DNA of 64,000 nucleotides from Ligula intestinalis (taxonomy: Eukaryota > Platyhelminthes > Cestoda > Diphyllobothriidea > Diphyllobothriidae), in contig JAYGXS010000003.1 in NCBI GenBank assembly GCA_036362985.1, positions 88,765,976 to 88,829,975 on the forward strand, written 5' to 3'. Of the stretch, positions 34,090 through 43,599 are shown in pieces (position 1 is the stretch's first letter; each line of letters starts with the position of its first letter). A model generated the notes under the pieces. That model was not told where the DNA came from. It did not search any database and saw only the letters and a list, made by a program, of their open reading frames with translations. The position numbers and the translations under genes were made by a program.

Positions 34090-34240
34090 CGTGGACATTT
34101 GCGTAACGACGTTTGATGTAAAGTGTAAAATTGGGTTCGAATCAGGGATGACCCACACGTTAGATTGGCTATGGATAGCTGATGATGACCATCTAGTCAG
34201 AAATGGTCATTCCGGTCCTACTTGTTTGTATTGGCTCCAC
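34090..34240 (+). mobile_element. tRNA-derived SINE with hammerhead domain
   Basis: A-box-like TTGCGTAACGA at 34099-34109 and B-box GGTTCGAATCA at 34134-34144 (10 of 11 to consensus), 35 bases apart as in tRNAs. Thirty-five bases downstream starts a hammerhead motif (34176-34220). Schistosome SM-alpha repeats are known to combine a polymerase III promoter with a hammerhead; this looks like a similar design. No poly(A) or target duplication was identified, so the ends are approximate. Confidence 0.6.
34176..34220 (+). ncRNA. hammerhead ribozyme motif in SINE
   Basis: Stem I TAG 34176-34178 with CTA 34218-34220. Core CTGATGA intact at 34179-34185. Stem II TGAC 34186-34189 with GTCA 34196-34199, loop CATCTA, with a U-A pair where hammerheads usually have G-C next to the core. 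GAAA intact 34200-34203. Then 12 nt to TC at 34216-34217, cleavage expected before C34218. Stem III is poor: TGG...CCGG pairs only in part. All core nucleotides are canonical. A competing hairpin TGACCAT/ATGGTCA (34186-34192 with 34203-34209) overlaps it. Confidence 0.62.
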
Positions 34241-34244
34241 CTTA

Positions 34245-35035
34245 CCATATATAGATTCCAATTATTAGCGGACTATACCTCAGTCCCATTTTCCTTCACA
34301 TTTATTTTTTTGCGCCTGGAACGAAGGGGCTTTTGTTAATTCAGGGCCACAGGTTTGTGGCTAAAATGCATGTTATCGTGATTGATGATTAGGGGGACAT
34401 CACAGTAGAAATTCCCGGGAATTGTTTGTGTCATTCGATGGGCAACTTATCGGTCACACAGAAGTTCTGTTTTTCTCATATTGAAATTTTAAGTCCAAGA
34501 TAACTTCCAGTAAATGAATTCACCCTTAGCGTTCTTGTGCAATTGGATGCCTTTCTTCCTTTGTCCTCCATAGCTTACACTTTTTTTCCTGGAAACGTAA
34601 GTTGACATTCATTTTTTATGTTATCCCTTAAAAAGGACGGTCGACTGAGACAAAAAAGGCAATTTTTCTTTTCAAAATAACCTAAGAAATAAATCAATAA
34701 AATAAACTTTTATTTGCTTCACGTTCCTGACAAATGCTTTCAACTTGGCTGAAAAATGCGAACAGACTTTGCGTAAAAAAAGCCTACCAAGGGGTAAGTG
34801 TCCTTCAGGTGACATTTTCATTCCACCAGGGCTGGTATTTTAACATTTATTTTCGGAAATATACGAACTTACAATATTCGACCTTTCAGGCATACGAAGG
34901 AAGATTTCAAAAGATATGGCTTGTGTTCGCTGGACTGCAGCATTTTAGGATGAGAAAAAATTGTATGCAGTTACCAATAGAATTGAAAATGCGAGTTTCA
35001 GGAAGCGTTTTAGAAGAAAAAGAAGCAATCACTGG
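34245..35035. other. intergenic, no gene seen
   Basis: Short unrecognised open frames only. The frame at 34734-35057 overlaps a PLE terminus and is not considered a gene. Confidence 0.45.
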
Positions 35036-35039
35036 AACA

Positions 35040-35095
35040 AGTGGTTTATTGTCCTGACGTTTCGGATTCCGTCGGGATTCCTTATTTATAGGTAA
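35040..35095 (-). ncRNA. PLE terminus with fossil hammerhead
   Basis: Minus strand, immediately 3' of the PLE coding fragment F: stem II GGAATCC (35081-35075) with GGAATCC (35070-35064) pairing at six of seven positions around CGAC; GAAA 35063-35060; CGTC, cleavage point before AGGAC; then AATAAACC. The CTGATGA core has decayed to AT-rich sequence. It matches the solo terminus at 14.6 kb. Confidence 0.6.
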
Positions 35096-35580
35096 ATGCC
35101 ACAGCGTTCTTGTCCGCGTTGGATGCGGGTTTGATAATTGCGCGACAATTATGCCCACTGTCGTTAGAGTTGTTGCTGCGCCTGGTACTTCTAACGTTAC
35201 TGATGTTCTTGCTTACGAAATTTCTCAGTGAATCGTTGCGCTTTTTGATGGACTGAGAGCCTAAGAACCATGACTCGAGCAGCTCACGCGTTTGCAACCT
35301 CTTGTGAGGATTTTTCCCTCGTCAAACTTGAAAATATGTCTATGTCACGTCGATTAAACTGCAACCTGGGAGTTTCCATCTTTCTTCCTTACCACCGCTG
35401 CATGCTCGGCCATTCGTGTCCGGAGTAATCTTCCGGTTTCTCCGACGTAGTTGCTTTGTCCACAACTGCAACAGATCCGATAAAGGATTCCGGGCATTTC
35501 CGGCTGTTGCAGTGGATCTTTCGGCCTCATCAGCCGGCGCATGGTGGTTGCTCCAAGCCTAAGCGCAACTTTAAATCAAA
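35045..35580 (-). mobile_element. PLE fragment F: GIY-YIG endonuclease and terminus
   Basis: Minus strand: RRLMRPKDPLQQPEMPGILYRICCSCGQSNYVGETGRLLRTRMAEH (read in parts between 35542 and 35400), an excellent GIY-YIG start with GILY and YVG. After a stop the frame moves to HIFKFDEGKILTRG and then RELLESWFLGSQSI and NCRAIIKPASNADKN (35297-35082). So the nuclease is nearly whole but split by one stop and one shift. Its terminus follows directly, giving a natural 3' end. RT is absent. Confidence 0.87.
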
Positions 35581-35599
35581 TTGGGGTGAGTAGACGGTT

Positions 35600-36550
35600 G
35601 ATTTTTTCCGATACAGTGTTCACGTACGGAAGAGCTCGCTAACCGTTTGGCCCAGTTGGACGTGGCTTCTTTTGTTTGCGTATGCATTGGTTCACAAAAT
35701 TGCGCGGTTAACCATTCGCTCTCAGTACCCATCGAAAATGTTGTAATTCAGCAAGGGTTCCCGAGGGGATTCGAAACATCAGCCAACTTTAACTATTATT
35801 CCAGTGATAAAATCTTCTTCCGAACTGTTTTCTGAAATACGCATATTCTCTGCTAGTGGCAGTATGTTGGGCAGTTCATTACACTTTTTAATAGGCTTGG
35901 TGCCCGCAAACTATGATTTAGACAACGTACGGCTCAAATGACTGTCAACAATCGCAAGAGCTTCGGCCTACCAAAATTTGAAGTAGTCGCTATATGTCGT
36001 GTGAATAAGCAGACCATGATATAAGAATTCGCAGTAGGCAAATTAAGACGCCGAGACTGACATTTTACGAGTCCGTATCTTGGAGCGCCCTGCTTGTTCA
36101 CTTTGATATGTTCATGGAAGCCATGCGTTGGTCGGTGTTATTTCACTCGCTTTCTCTAATTCTTACAAGGTTGCACTAATGTCGCACGTGAGGGGGTTGG
36201 TTTCAGATGCGAGTTAGACAATTGGCGACCTTCCAGTAAGTTTTTACTCTTCTGAGAGCATTCTGTTTTAGACCAGTATGACAGTGAAACACACCTTGGC
36301 CATTGACACTGCGAGAACGCCTCGATCGACCTTGAAATCTACTAGTGTCACATCGGGGGACTAAACCTGGTGTCGTTTCGTCTTTCACTTTCATCTGATA
36401 AGTGACCTAATCCACAACTGAAAGCATGATAGCAGGTTTGGTATCAGCTGATTTTGATGGGCTTTCTTGTCTTAGAACCCGTATCTGCTCCTTCGTTAGT
36501 TCCTTGAAAGGCAGACTACTTATCAGAATGTTATTTCCAGATGACATCGA
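35600..36550. other. intergenic, one possible fossil terminus
   Basis: At 35745-35785 the plus strand has GGGTTCCCGAGGGGATTCGAAACATCAGCC, written here in parts as a 6-bp-type hairpin then GAAACATC, resembling a decayed PLE terminus. The rest is unassigned. Confidence 0.35.
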
Positions 36551-36554
36551 GTAA

Positions 36555-36866
36555 TGCAGCTTGCGAGAGTTTTTTTTCCTAAAAAAACAAAATATATGCC
36601 AATTTTGAATTCTGAGCCATGCCAAGGAGTTTTGTTTTCACTGTCTGCTCTTTATGCTCAGTTACACCTGCTGGCTCGTGTTAACTGGCATGTGAGTTTA
36701 TTATTTGGAACATGTGAGCAGTCGCCTACAATTATGTAAACGACATTCTTTGAAATGCTCGGCTATGCCGATGCATTTCTTAACTACTATGTACCTAAAG
36801 GGAATTCAAAGACGTTTGCCTATATTTTTGCCTTAATTAATTTAATTTGACTTGATTTGACTCGAC
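36555..36866 (+). repeat. (TTGAC)n-tailed dispersed repeat, copy 1
   Basis: Contains GCTGGCTCGTGTTAACTG (36670), CGGCTATGCCGATGCATTTCTTAA (in parts, 36760), TACCTAAAGGGAATTCAAAG and GTTTGCCTATATTTTTGCCTTAATTAA, ending in imperfect TTGAC units. Copies 3 and 4 in the window share all of these. A short tandem-repeat tail is typical of CR1-like non-LTR 3' ends, so this is probably such a 3' untranslated region. Confidence 0.7.
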
Positions 36867-36869
36867 TGT

Positions 36870-38200
36870 CTGCTAAAACAGCTTTGTGCCGTCCTATAAA
36901 ATGAGCTCACAGCAACTCTTGACTCACACGCTGGCTATCAAACAATAATTGCACAAACATGCGACTGTCACAGAAGACTAGCGACTGCAGCCTATAATTA
37001 CTGCAGCCCTCTCTGATTGAATTTCCATTTGTGCTGCTTTCTGGAATTACGGAGCTACGAGGTATTCAAAGCATCAGATAAATGACATCCTTGTGTCAGC
37101 GATCGCATTGAATCCTTCTCAATTGCTTTCTGAGACTCGCATTTCCGGTGGTCAGGTCAGGACTTATCGAATATTTAGCTTGAAGTGCCTAAACTTCTTA
37201 TTGAAAACAAAAATTACTTTAAGGTGATTGACTAGGTATTTAAAGGATATGTTTTGTCAGTTTTTGTCGATCTACGCCTGGTATGGTGATGAAACCTTTT
37301 CAAGACCGCTGAAGATGTTTATATGTTTTTCCAACCTTTTTGACGGACTCCGCAATCAGCAACGAAGTATCAGGCCGCAACTTCCGCACTCGGTGATGAT
37401 CACCACACCCCATCAGATCCTCTCCAACGCAAGAGTGACAGTTGCTCTTCTTGAAGTCCCATGGAGTTCTTTCACTGTCTACTCAAAAAACTATGTACAA
37501 CCATGGCTCATGACAATTGGCCTCACCAACAAACTGACATAGTTTTTTAGTTCCACGACACATATGTACAAAAACGGATATCAAAGGCAATCTATCTATA
37601 AAGTCCTTTATACACAATGTATAATTATACTAAAATTTTGATGCAAATAAGCTGCCAATTTCTCATTTTCCGCCTAACAAAGTAGTATTTTTTTCGGAGA
37701 ATGGCAAACAAAAATGAGTAAACCACATTTTTCGTTCTGCATACTGAATTATAAATTTGACTCTTTCATATCTTTTAAAACAGATAACTGGCTGATGATC
37801 AATATGATTAACTTTTACGAAAACAGCGCTTTCTATTTTGCCCATTTGTACACTTAACCTGCTTTTCCGGTGTTATTATGAGACATTTTTTAGTTTCTTA
37901 ATTCGGACGCAAACCAAATTTCTGTTTACATTCTATGCTGTAAATAGCACAATGCTCATATTCCTCAGCATCACCCAAATATCCTTTCGTATATTATTGT
38001 CAATTGTCAAGGTGATGAACACAAAAAGAGCATGGTAGAAACTACGTAATTGGTAATGTCCAACTTCATGAGCCTCAATCACCTCGTTGAAAGTGGGCAG
38101 ATTTAACTCCTGGAGGCATTTTATTCTCTCGCCTATATCTGAAAATTGCTAAAATTACATGAAGCCTAGTGCAAATTATTATTTCCCGCGTTAGTCAAGG
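36870..38200. other. intergenic, no gene seen
   Basis: An unrecognised 104-codon frame at 37228-37542 has no known motif. A CTGATGA...GAAAAC arrangement at about 37792-37830 has no convincing stems. Confidence 0.4.
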
Positions 38201-38229
38201 ACAACATGTACAGCCAGTTTCGGTTATCA

Positions 38230-38740
38230 GTGGAAGAGAAAACGCTTTTTTCAACGTCATCTTACAAGGAGCTGCGCCAAGTGAACTCCTAAAAAGACGG
38301 CTTAGCCAAGCCATGTCCCTAAGCTTCCCAGCAGCGCGAGTTCGGTTGCTTTTCTCAATCTACCCAGTCCTGCACGGCGAAGGTTGCCAGCTTAGACCAC
38401 CTCTCTGGATCCAATCATATACGTTCTCCTGTTGAGCAGGTAATATCGGCCACAAGAGCTGCGCTTATACAAAAAATATGGCAGCACTTCCCGACATGGG
38501 TGAGCAGAGGTGAAGTTAGAAGCAGCAACAGCGCCATCCCTGCCCACATATTTGACTCCGGAAAACGAAGTCTTCCGGATGATTTATAAGACCCCACAAA
38601 AGTATCAAAAGTCCTTGAGACAGTCTGTGCTCACAACAGCAACCGTTATGTTGCTGAGGAAGCCAGTCTTGTGTGCGCTGAAGAACCTCCTGCAAGCTCT
38701 AAGCTTGGCTTGCAAACGGTTATATCATTCAGTAGAATAA
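38230..38740 (+). mobile_element. PLE fragment G: linker and GIY-YIG endonuclease
   Basis: Plus strand: APSELLKRRLSQAMSLSFPAARVRLLF, then QSYTFSC, a TGA, AGNIGHKS (position of CGAGYIGRT), QHFPTWVSRGEVRSSNSAIPAHIFDSG in a second frame, and VFRMIYKTPQKYQKSLRQSVLTTA, KPVLCALKNLLQALSL in a third (38510-38740). The order matches copies B and C throughout, with the YIG tyrosine changed to Asn. Old and dead. Confidence 0.8.
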
Positions 38741-38744
38741 GTAC

Positions 38745-39490
38745 TTTGGGAAACAATGGTTTATTGCATTAACTTTCGACACTGGTTCATCAGGTCGTCG
38801 TCAGACGGATGATTATTGTACAAAAGAGTTAATTTAAAACGATGGCTAACGGAAATATATATAGTTGTTCAGGGTGATAGTCCAAAATCGTGGCCCGTCA
38901 AGCGGTTGGTCGGGAACTTATTGCCGACCACATTTAGTCGTGCGGTCGGTGGTAACTGGTTTTTGGTTCCTCTAGTCCAGATAAGCTGCCATCTCTTCCA
39001 CGCTTTCCTGAGGTTGAGGTACATCCAGTCCACTTCAACGTGCCTGTTGATGTCCCAGGCAAATTGATGTCCAGCTTCTAATGTGTGTTAGGAAACTTCG
39101 GACAAGTAATAATTTCCTTAGCTGCGCTTTGATGTTCGCGTAAGCGTGTGCAGACTAATCTTCCGGTCTAGCTGCAATAAACTGCATTGCAGCCGTCACA
39201 AGGTATCTTGTAAATGACTTTTTTTGTCCAAATAGCCAACCTTATCCTTAAGGTTTACTAGCTGATTTCGGAGACAATTCGTTAGTTTTTGCGCCACTTG
39301 GATTTTATGCTTCCTTGGGTGTTTTTTAGCGAGTTAAAACACATTCTTAATCTATGGAAGTGTTCGCCAACCTCTTGGGATAAGGTGTTTGATCGGGACA
39401 ACCCATTTTCTCTTCTTTTTGTTTTAACTGCTGTTATCTCATTCATCGGCGCACGAACTCTCTAGGGTAAACGTAACCGGTCGGCATGTT
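38745..39490 (-). mobile_element. PLE fragment H: endonuclease remnant and 3' end
   Basis: Minus strand: CDCNAVYCSYTGRLVCTRLREHQSA-like residues (about 39180-39120, across stops), LEAGHQFAWDINRHVEVDWMYLN (about 39080-39020), and a 3' end with DDDLMNQCRKLMQ overlapping CCTGATGAACCAG (38793-38780), CGAAAG and AATAAACC. The nuclease is recognisable as GIY-YIG by the TGRL..TRLREH helix. It meets fragment G tail to tail at about 38740. Confidence 0.65.
38755..38800 (-). ncRNA. hammerhead-like words at the 3' end of fragment H
   Basis: Minus strand CTGATGA (38793-38787), eight bases, CGAAA (38778-38774), then GTTAATGCAATAAACC. The core words are intact, but I cannot pair stem II (only AC/GT) or stem I. 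It may be a remnant or chance. Confidence 0.3.
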
Positions 39491-39494
39491 TTCC

Positions 39495-42320
39495 ACGCTT
39501 TCTTTCTCACTTTTGCCCTTACCCGGTCCAGATTAAAACAAGCCCTTATTGCGGCGCAACCAGCCGCTTATTACCAACGCTATCCCCTATTCCCATGACT
39601 AATGCGCATGCAATGATGAGCCGAATTGTTCGCATGTTTAACGTGTATCCCTTTCCCAGTTAACTGTAATGGTCCTATGAGGAGGCCTCCATATGCTCAG
39701 GAAGTACTCCTTCTAAGGCAAATGTTTTTATTATCTGAATTCGAGTGGCACTTTGTGTACTTTTACATCTCGGTAAAACTGACTGTTATTACAGTGGAAA
39801 CGCAAGGTGTTACAATTTTATTTTAAATGGCTGCGCGTTAGGCTCAACAAAAGTTCCCATTTTCGGGAATGTAGATAATTGCCTTGACCCTGACCTCTGT
39901 CAGAACTTAAAAACCACCATTTATGACACCGTCGCTCATGGCGAATCGCCCCGATTTGCCGGGGGGCATTAGTAAGGCAGTTTAATCGTCCCCGGAGGGC
40001 GATGCCTGTTCACGCGAAGGCGTCACGATTCAAAAGCATTTTTATCTTTATGCTTGCCAGCGTAGCATTTATGTCTTCTTAAATTATCACATTTCGCCCA
40101 AATACCTTTTGAAATTCCAATCAACATTTGTAGACTTTTTCATCAGAAAAGAAAATTAAATATTTTCCAATATAAGAGGGATGTTAAACGTCAGTTGCTG
40201 ACTTTCTTGGGGCCAATTTGTCCTGCAATAATTAACGTTTTGTAGTCATGTGAGACAAATATCAATTTTAAAATTAATTCATCGAAATTAAAAATAACTA
40301 TTTTTAGAACCATTTTTTTCATTCTAAAAGCATTTTCCATTTTAAGGAATAGTAAGAAGGCTGTTGTGTAGAAAACCAGCTGAACGATTTGGAACTAGGT
40401 TTAACGAAAAGACCTAAAATCATAACGCTAATCACCTTACTTGACAATTTGCTACTCATATTAGTACCTGACGTTTTCCTGAATATTTAATCTCATTTGC
40501 AGGGAGAAAAATTGCATTCAGCGATAATAGAGACGAATACTATCCAAGAAAAGTGTACCAGTTGTTATTTAAGTGTTTTCATTCGGCAAAATTGCACTGC
40601 ACATTTAGAGTCTTATATGTTGGCCGTTTTGTTATATTTGCACCCATTTCCGGAGAAGAGATTAGCCTCACCAGACCTTGTCGCTTTGAACGTGTTTTTG
40701 GCTGAAGACATATTTTGAGTGACCTAAGCAAAGCACAGATAATTGTTAGCCTAATTAGCATGCTCCATCTTTTGTCGATTGACTTAATCGCGTCTTTTAC
40801 ATAGGCGAATCTTGTTTCCAATCTATAATCTAATATATGCTACCAGGTTTTCTCTAAAAACCCATTCCCTGAAATTTCTTAAATCATTTGTTAAGACTGC
40901 CCTCATGATCATTTAATTTCTAGATTTGTAATTAACTATGACAGTTAAGAGTAGAATAATCGTTATGTATTTAGTATATGCGAAAACAATCAAGGAGGTA
41001 AAAGCCTGGAAAACATATTAAGGGCAAGGCAAGGCTTTTCTTAAAACGCATTTCCTGAATTATAGTTGATCTCCATCGAAACGTAAACAGTTAACTAAAG
41101 GAGCTGTAAAGCTTGCCTTCATAGTCTCTTTTAATTTTTACGATTTTGAGGTAACTAGCTCTGTCAGTTTATTTTAGAATATGTGCAAATAATTTTAAAA
41201 AAAACTTATTAAAGATAGACTAGCAATGTTTCGGACTTTAAAATACCTTTTTAGGGCCAGAACCAATAATTTCCTAACGATTTAAATCCAATTCCATCAG
41301 CTCCTATAGACTATCCATGCTTATTCGATTTAAAAGTCAAATACTAATGCTACTTATAGATGTATAATTTTTCATCTTATTCCATTCACGTATTTTATAC
41401 ACATTTAGGTGTCAGTTTGACAAAGCAAGGCTTACTCTGGAGTTCGCAACGTCATGTTTTTCGATAGAATAAAGTATATTTCTAGACTATTGCTCACAAT
41501 ATGAAACATCATATTCCAGTCAGCAAATTCGAACAATCATTTCTTAAGTAATTTTTAAATTCTGGTAGTGCGTTGGGTTGCCATGAAGAATTTTTATTAG
41601 AATATTATCTTCCGAGCCAATGTGCGTCTTCAACAACAATCTGCCCTTCCATGAAAGGCATCGCCATTAGAATGTTTGTTGAAAAAGTTAAGGCTGGTAG
41701 TTTAGAACACTGTGGTTACCTTTCGGTCATTTATGATATTCCTCTACCTACAGAAAGAGATTGGAATGGCCGTCAAGCAGACCTTACGACCCAAGGTATG
41801 GACACGATTCTGGCTCCATCCTATGACCTTTATTAGGCAAAACTAAAACTATCTTGACCATACGGTACTGAGGCTATGCGACAGTTTACGGGGATATAGT
41901 TCACTTGACGCGACGGACCCAGAACGCGATTAATACGAACCCTTCCAAATCTTTCAAAATCTGTTTTATTGGTGCTAAGGTAATGCACTCCTTCTGAAGG
42001 CAAACACGTAAAGACTTGGAAAAATAATAACAACAGTTTCATTCAAAGTTCTGTTTTCCTTCACTGTTACCTTCACCCCCTCTTCTGACGACTATACGTC
42101 CTCTCTTTTTTGTTCGAAGTCTGCACGGTCGTTTATGTTTCTTGGGTTTGACAAAGGTATACCCAGACTGGCGTTCTCCAATGAAGGCTTGATCACAATC
42201 CTCCGCTGCCAATAGAAGGTTAGCTTTTGTACGATAGTTTTTATGCCATATTTTTGTTTGTGCTGGGATCATCAGGCGGACTGAGCAGACTGGACGGGCG
42301 GATGGGAAAACTGGTTGGCG
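39495..42320. other. intergenic and 3' flank of receptor gene
   Basis: No gene recognised. Open frames at 40497-40718 and 41573-41836 have no known motif. On the minus strand AATAAA words at 41970-41965 and 41834-41829 lie about 350 and 490 bases past the receptor stop and could serve as its polyadenylation signals. Confidence 0.45.
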
Positions 42321-42321
42321 T

Positions 42322-43545
42322 CTAGTTGTAAACCGACCGAGGCCGCTTTGCCGATGCCTGCACTGGAGCTGACCCCGGCAGAAGACACGCCCTGCAGGTA
42401 GCATAGCACCGATGCAACAGCGCAATCGATTCCACCCTGAATGGTGGCCCACTTAGGCAGTAGAGTAAGAAGTGGATGGCAAAGTTGGTGTACCACAGGG
42501 TGTAAACCACAGTCTCCACGGAAAATAAGGCGGCTCCACGTACTTCCTCGGAGACAGCTGCCCACTTTCGCAAGTCCACTGCAAAGTAGATGACGTCGTA
42601 GACCAGGAGGGGTGTAACGCTTACAATGAAGAATACATTGGTGGAGACGAGCATTTTTGTCAGATATGTGGACTTATCTTTGGCGCACTTGGATTGGGCG
42701 GGGGTGGCAACACTTGCTTGCCTTTTTGCGGGGATGGACGCTGATAGTGGCTTCTCGATGCAGTCCTCGTCAGCAGTACTGACGCAAGTGACTCGCACCC
42801 GGGAGGTCTCCGGTGCGCCATTCTCGCTTAAGACCTTAATGCCACTGCGGAACTTACGCATGCTGCGCAGTTTTATACCAATCATGATGTTAGCAATCAG
42901 CATGATGAGACAGGGCAGCAGGGCGGCAAACAGGAGATCGTAGAAGGGGAAAACACGATCGGCAAAGTAGGTCGGTATGCAGGCGAATGAACCGGGTTCC
43001 ACCTCATGGTACTTCATGGTGAAAAAGAAATGCGTGTCAGTGAGGGTGAATCCGAGGATGAAACAGGTCACCGTGATCTTGGCAGTCAAGTCAGTGCAGA
43101 TTCGGCGAGCACTGAAGGGCAGCACAACCCAGATGGCACGCTCCACGGTGACTGCAACCAATAGCCAGACACTTATGTAGGCCAGAGTGTAGTGCAGGAA
43201 GGGCGTTATGACACAGAGCACGGCAGACTTCTGTCTGAGCTCCAGCGGGAAGAGGAAAATGTAGTTCACGATGGAGGCCAGCAGACTGGTCAGGAGGTAG
43301 AGTATGTCAGTTATGGCCAGCACGGTGAGATAGAAGCAGGAGCTGGATTGTCGCAGTTTCCGGGACCGCAACACCAGAACGGTGAGCACGTTACCGAAGA
43401 GTCCGAAACACAGGATGAGGCACCAGACGGGAATGCGTACAAATCGGATAACAGTTGCGAACAGGGGCAACTCCTCCACTGCCTGGGAGTCATTGGCGGC
43501 AAGGACAAATGGAAGAGACTGATTAAAGGGCAGAATTTCTTCCAT
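42322..43545 (-). CDS. class A G-protein coupled receptor, neuropeptide (FMRFamide-like) type
   Basis: A 407-residue seven-helix plasma-membrane receptor in one uninterrupted frame, stop TAG at 42322-42324. I chose the Met at 43545 (MEEILPFNQS); upstream in-frame codons have no ATG and include a splice-acceptor-like tract. N-glycosylation sites NQS and NDS lie near residues 8 and 18. TM1 has GNVLTVLV (N52), TM2 LAITDILYLL (D80), Cys111 before TM3 and Cys189 in loop 2 should form the usual disulfide. TM3 ends in ERAIW (135-139) in place of DRY. P211 is in TM5 and TM6 has VTPLL without the usual Trp. TM7 ends NFAIHFLLYCLSG where NPxxY is normal; NxAINFxLYCLSG is typical of invertebrate peptide receptors. 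Loop 3 is long and basic. It probably signals through G proteins; the ligand cannot be read from sequence. Confidence 0.9.
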   Translation of the reverse strand: MEEILPFNQSLPFVLAANDSQAVEELPLFATVIRFVRIPVWCLILCFGLFGNVLTVLVLRSRKLRQSSSCFYLTVLAITDILYLLTSLLASIVNYIFLFPLELRQKSAVLCVITPFLHYTLAYISVWLLVAVTVERAIWVVLPFSARRICTDLTAKITVTCFILGFTLTDTHFFFTMKYHEVEPGSFACIPTYFADRVFPFYDLLFAALLPCLIMLIANIMIGIKLRSMRKFRSGIKVLSENGAPETSRVRVTCVSTADEDCIEKPLSASIPAKRQASVATPAQSKCAKDKSTYLTKMLVSTNVFFIVSVTPLLVYDVIYFAVDLRKWAAVSEEVRGAALFSVETVVYTLWYTNFAIHFLLYCLSGPPFRVESIALLHRCYATCRACLLPGSAPVQASAKRPRSVYN

Positions 43546-43557
43546 CGCGCAAGGAAA

Positions 43558-43590
43558 CAAGGTACAACTTTTCTGCAAGGGTAGAAAATA
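43558..43590 (-). other. candidate 3' splice site before receptor exon
   Basis: Minus strand reads TTTTCTACCCTTGCAG followed by AAAAG, a pyrimidine-rich tract ending in CAG at 43575-43573, 28 bases upstream of the start Met. If used, the receptor has a 5' non-coding exon farther right. Confidence 0.45.
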
Positions 43591-43599
43591 CGTCACATT

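Noticed and set aside
37785..37835. CTGATGA followed by GAAAAC and an AGCGCT palindrome
   Set aside because: The gap between core and GAAA is long and unpaired, and stem I cannot be formed.
41573..41836. 87-codon frame as a small gene
   Set aside because: No domain or signal recognised; length is within chance for AT-rich DNA.
42039..42565. Minus-strand open frames overlapping the receptor 3' end in other frames
   Set aside because: They start inside the receptor or its 3' flank and show no domain; explained by composition.
42626..43584. Open frames on the plus strand opposite the receptor
   Set aside because: They are antisense shadows of the receptor coding frame and contain no motif of their own.
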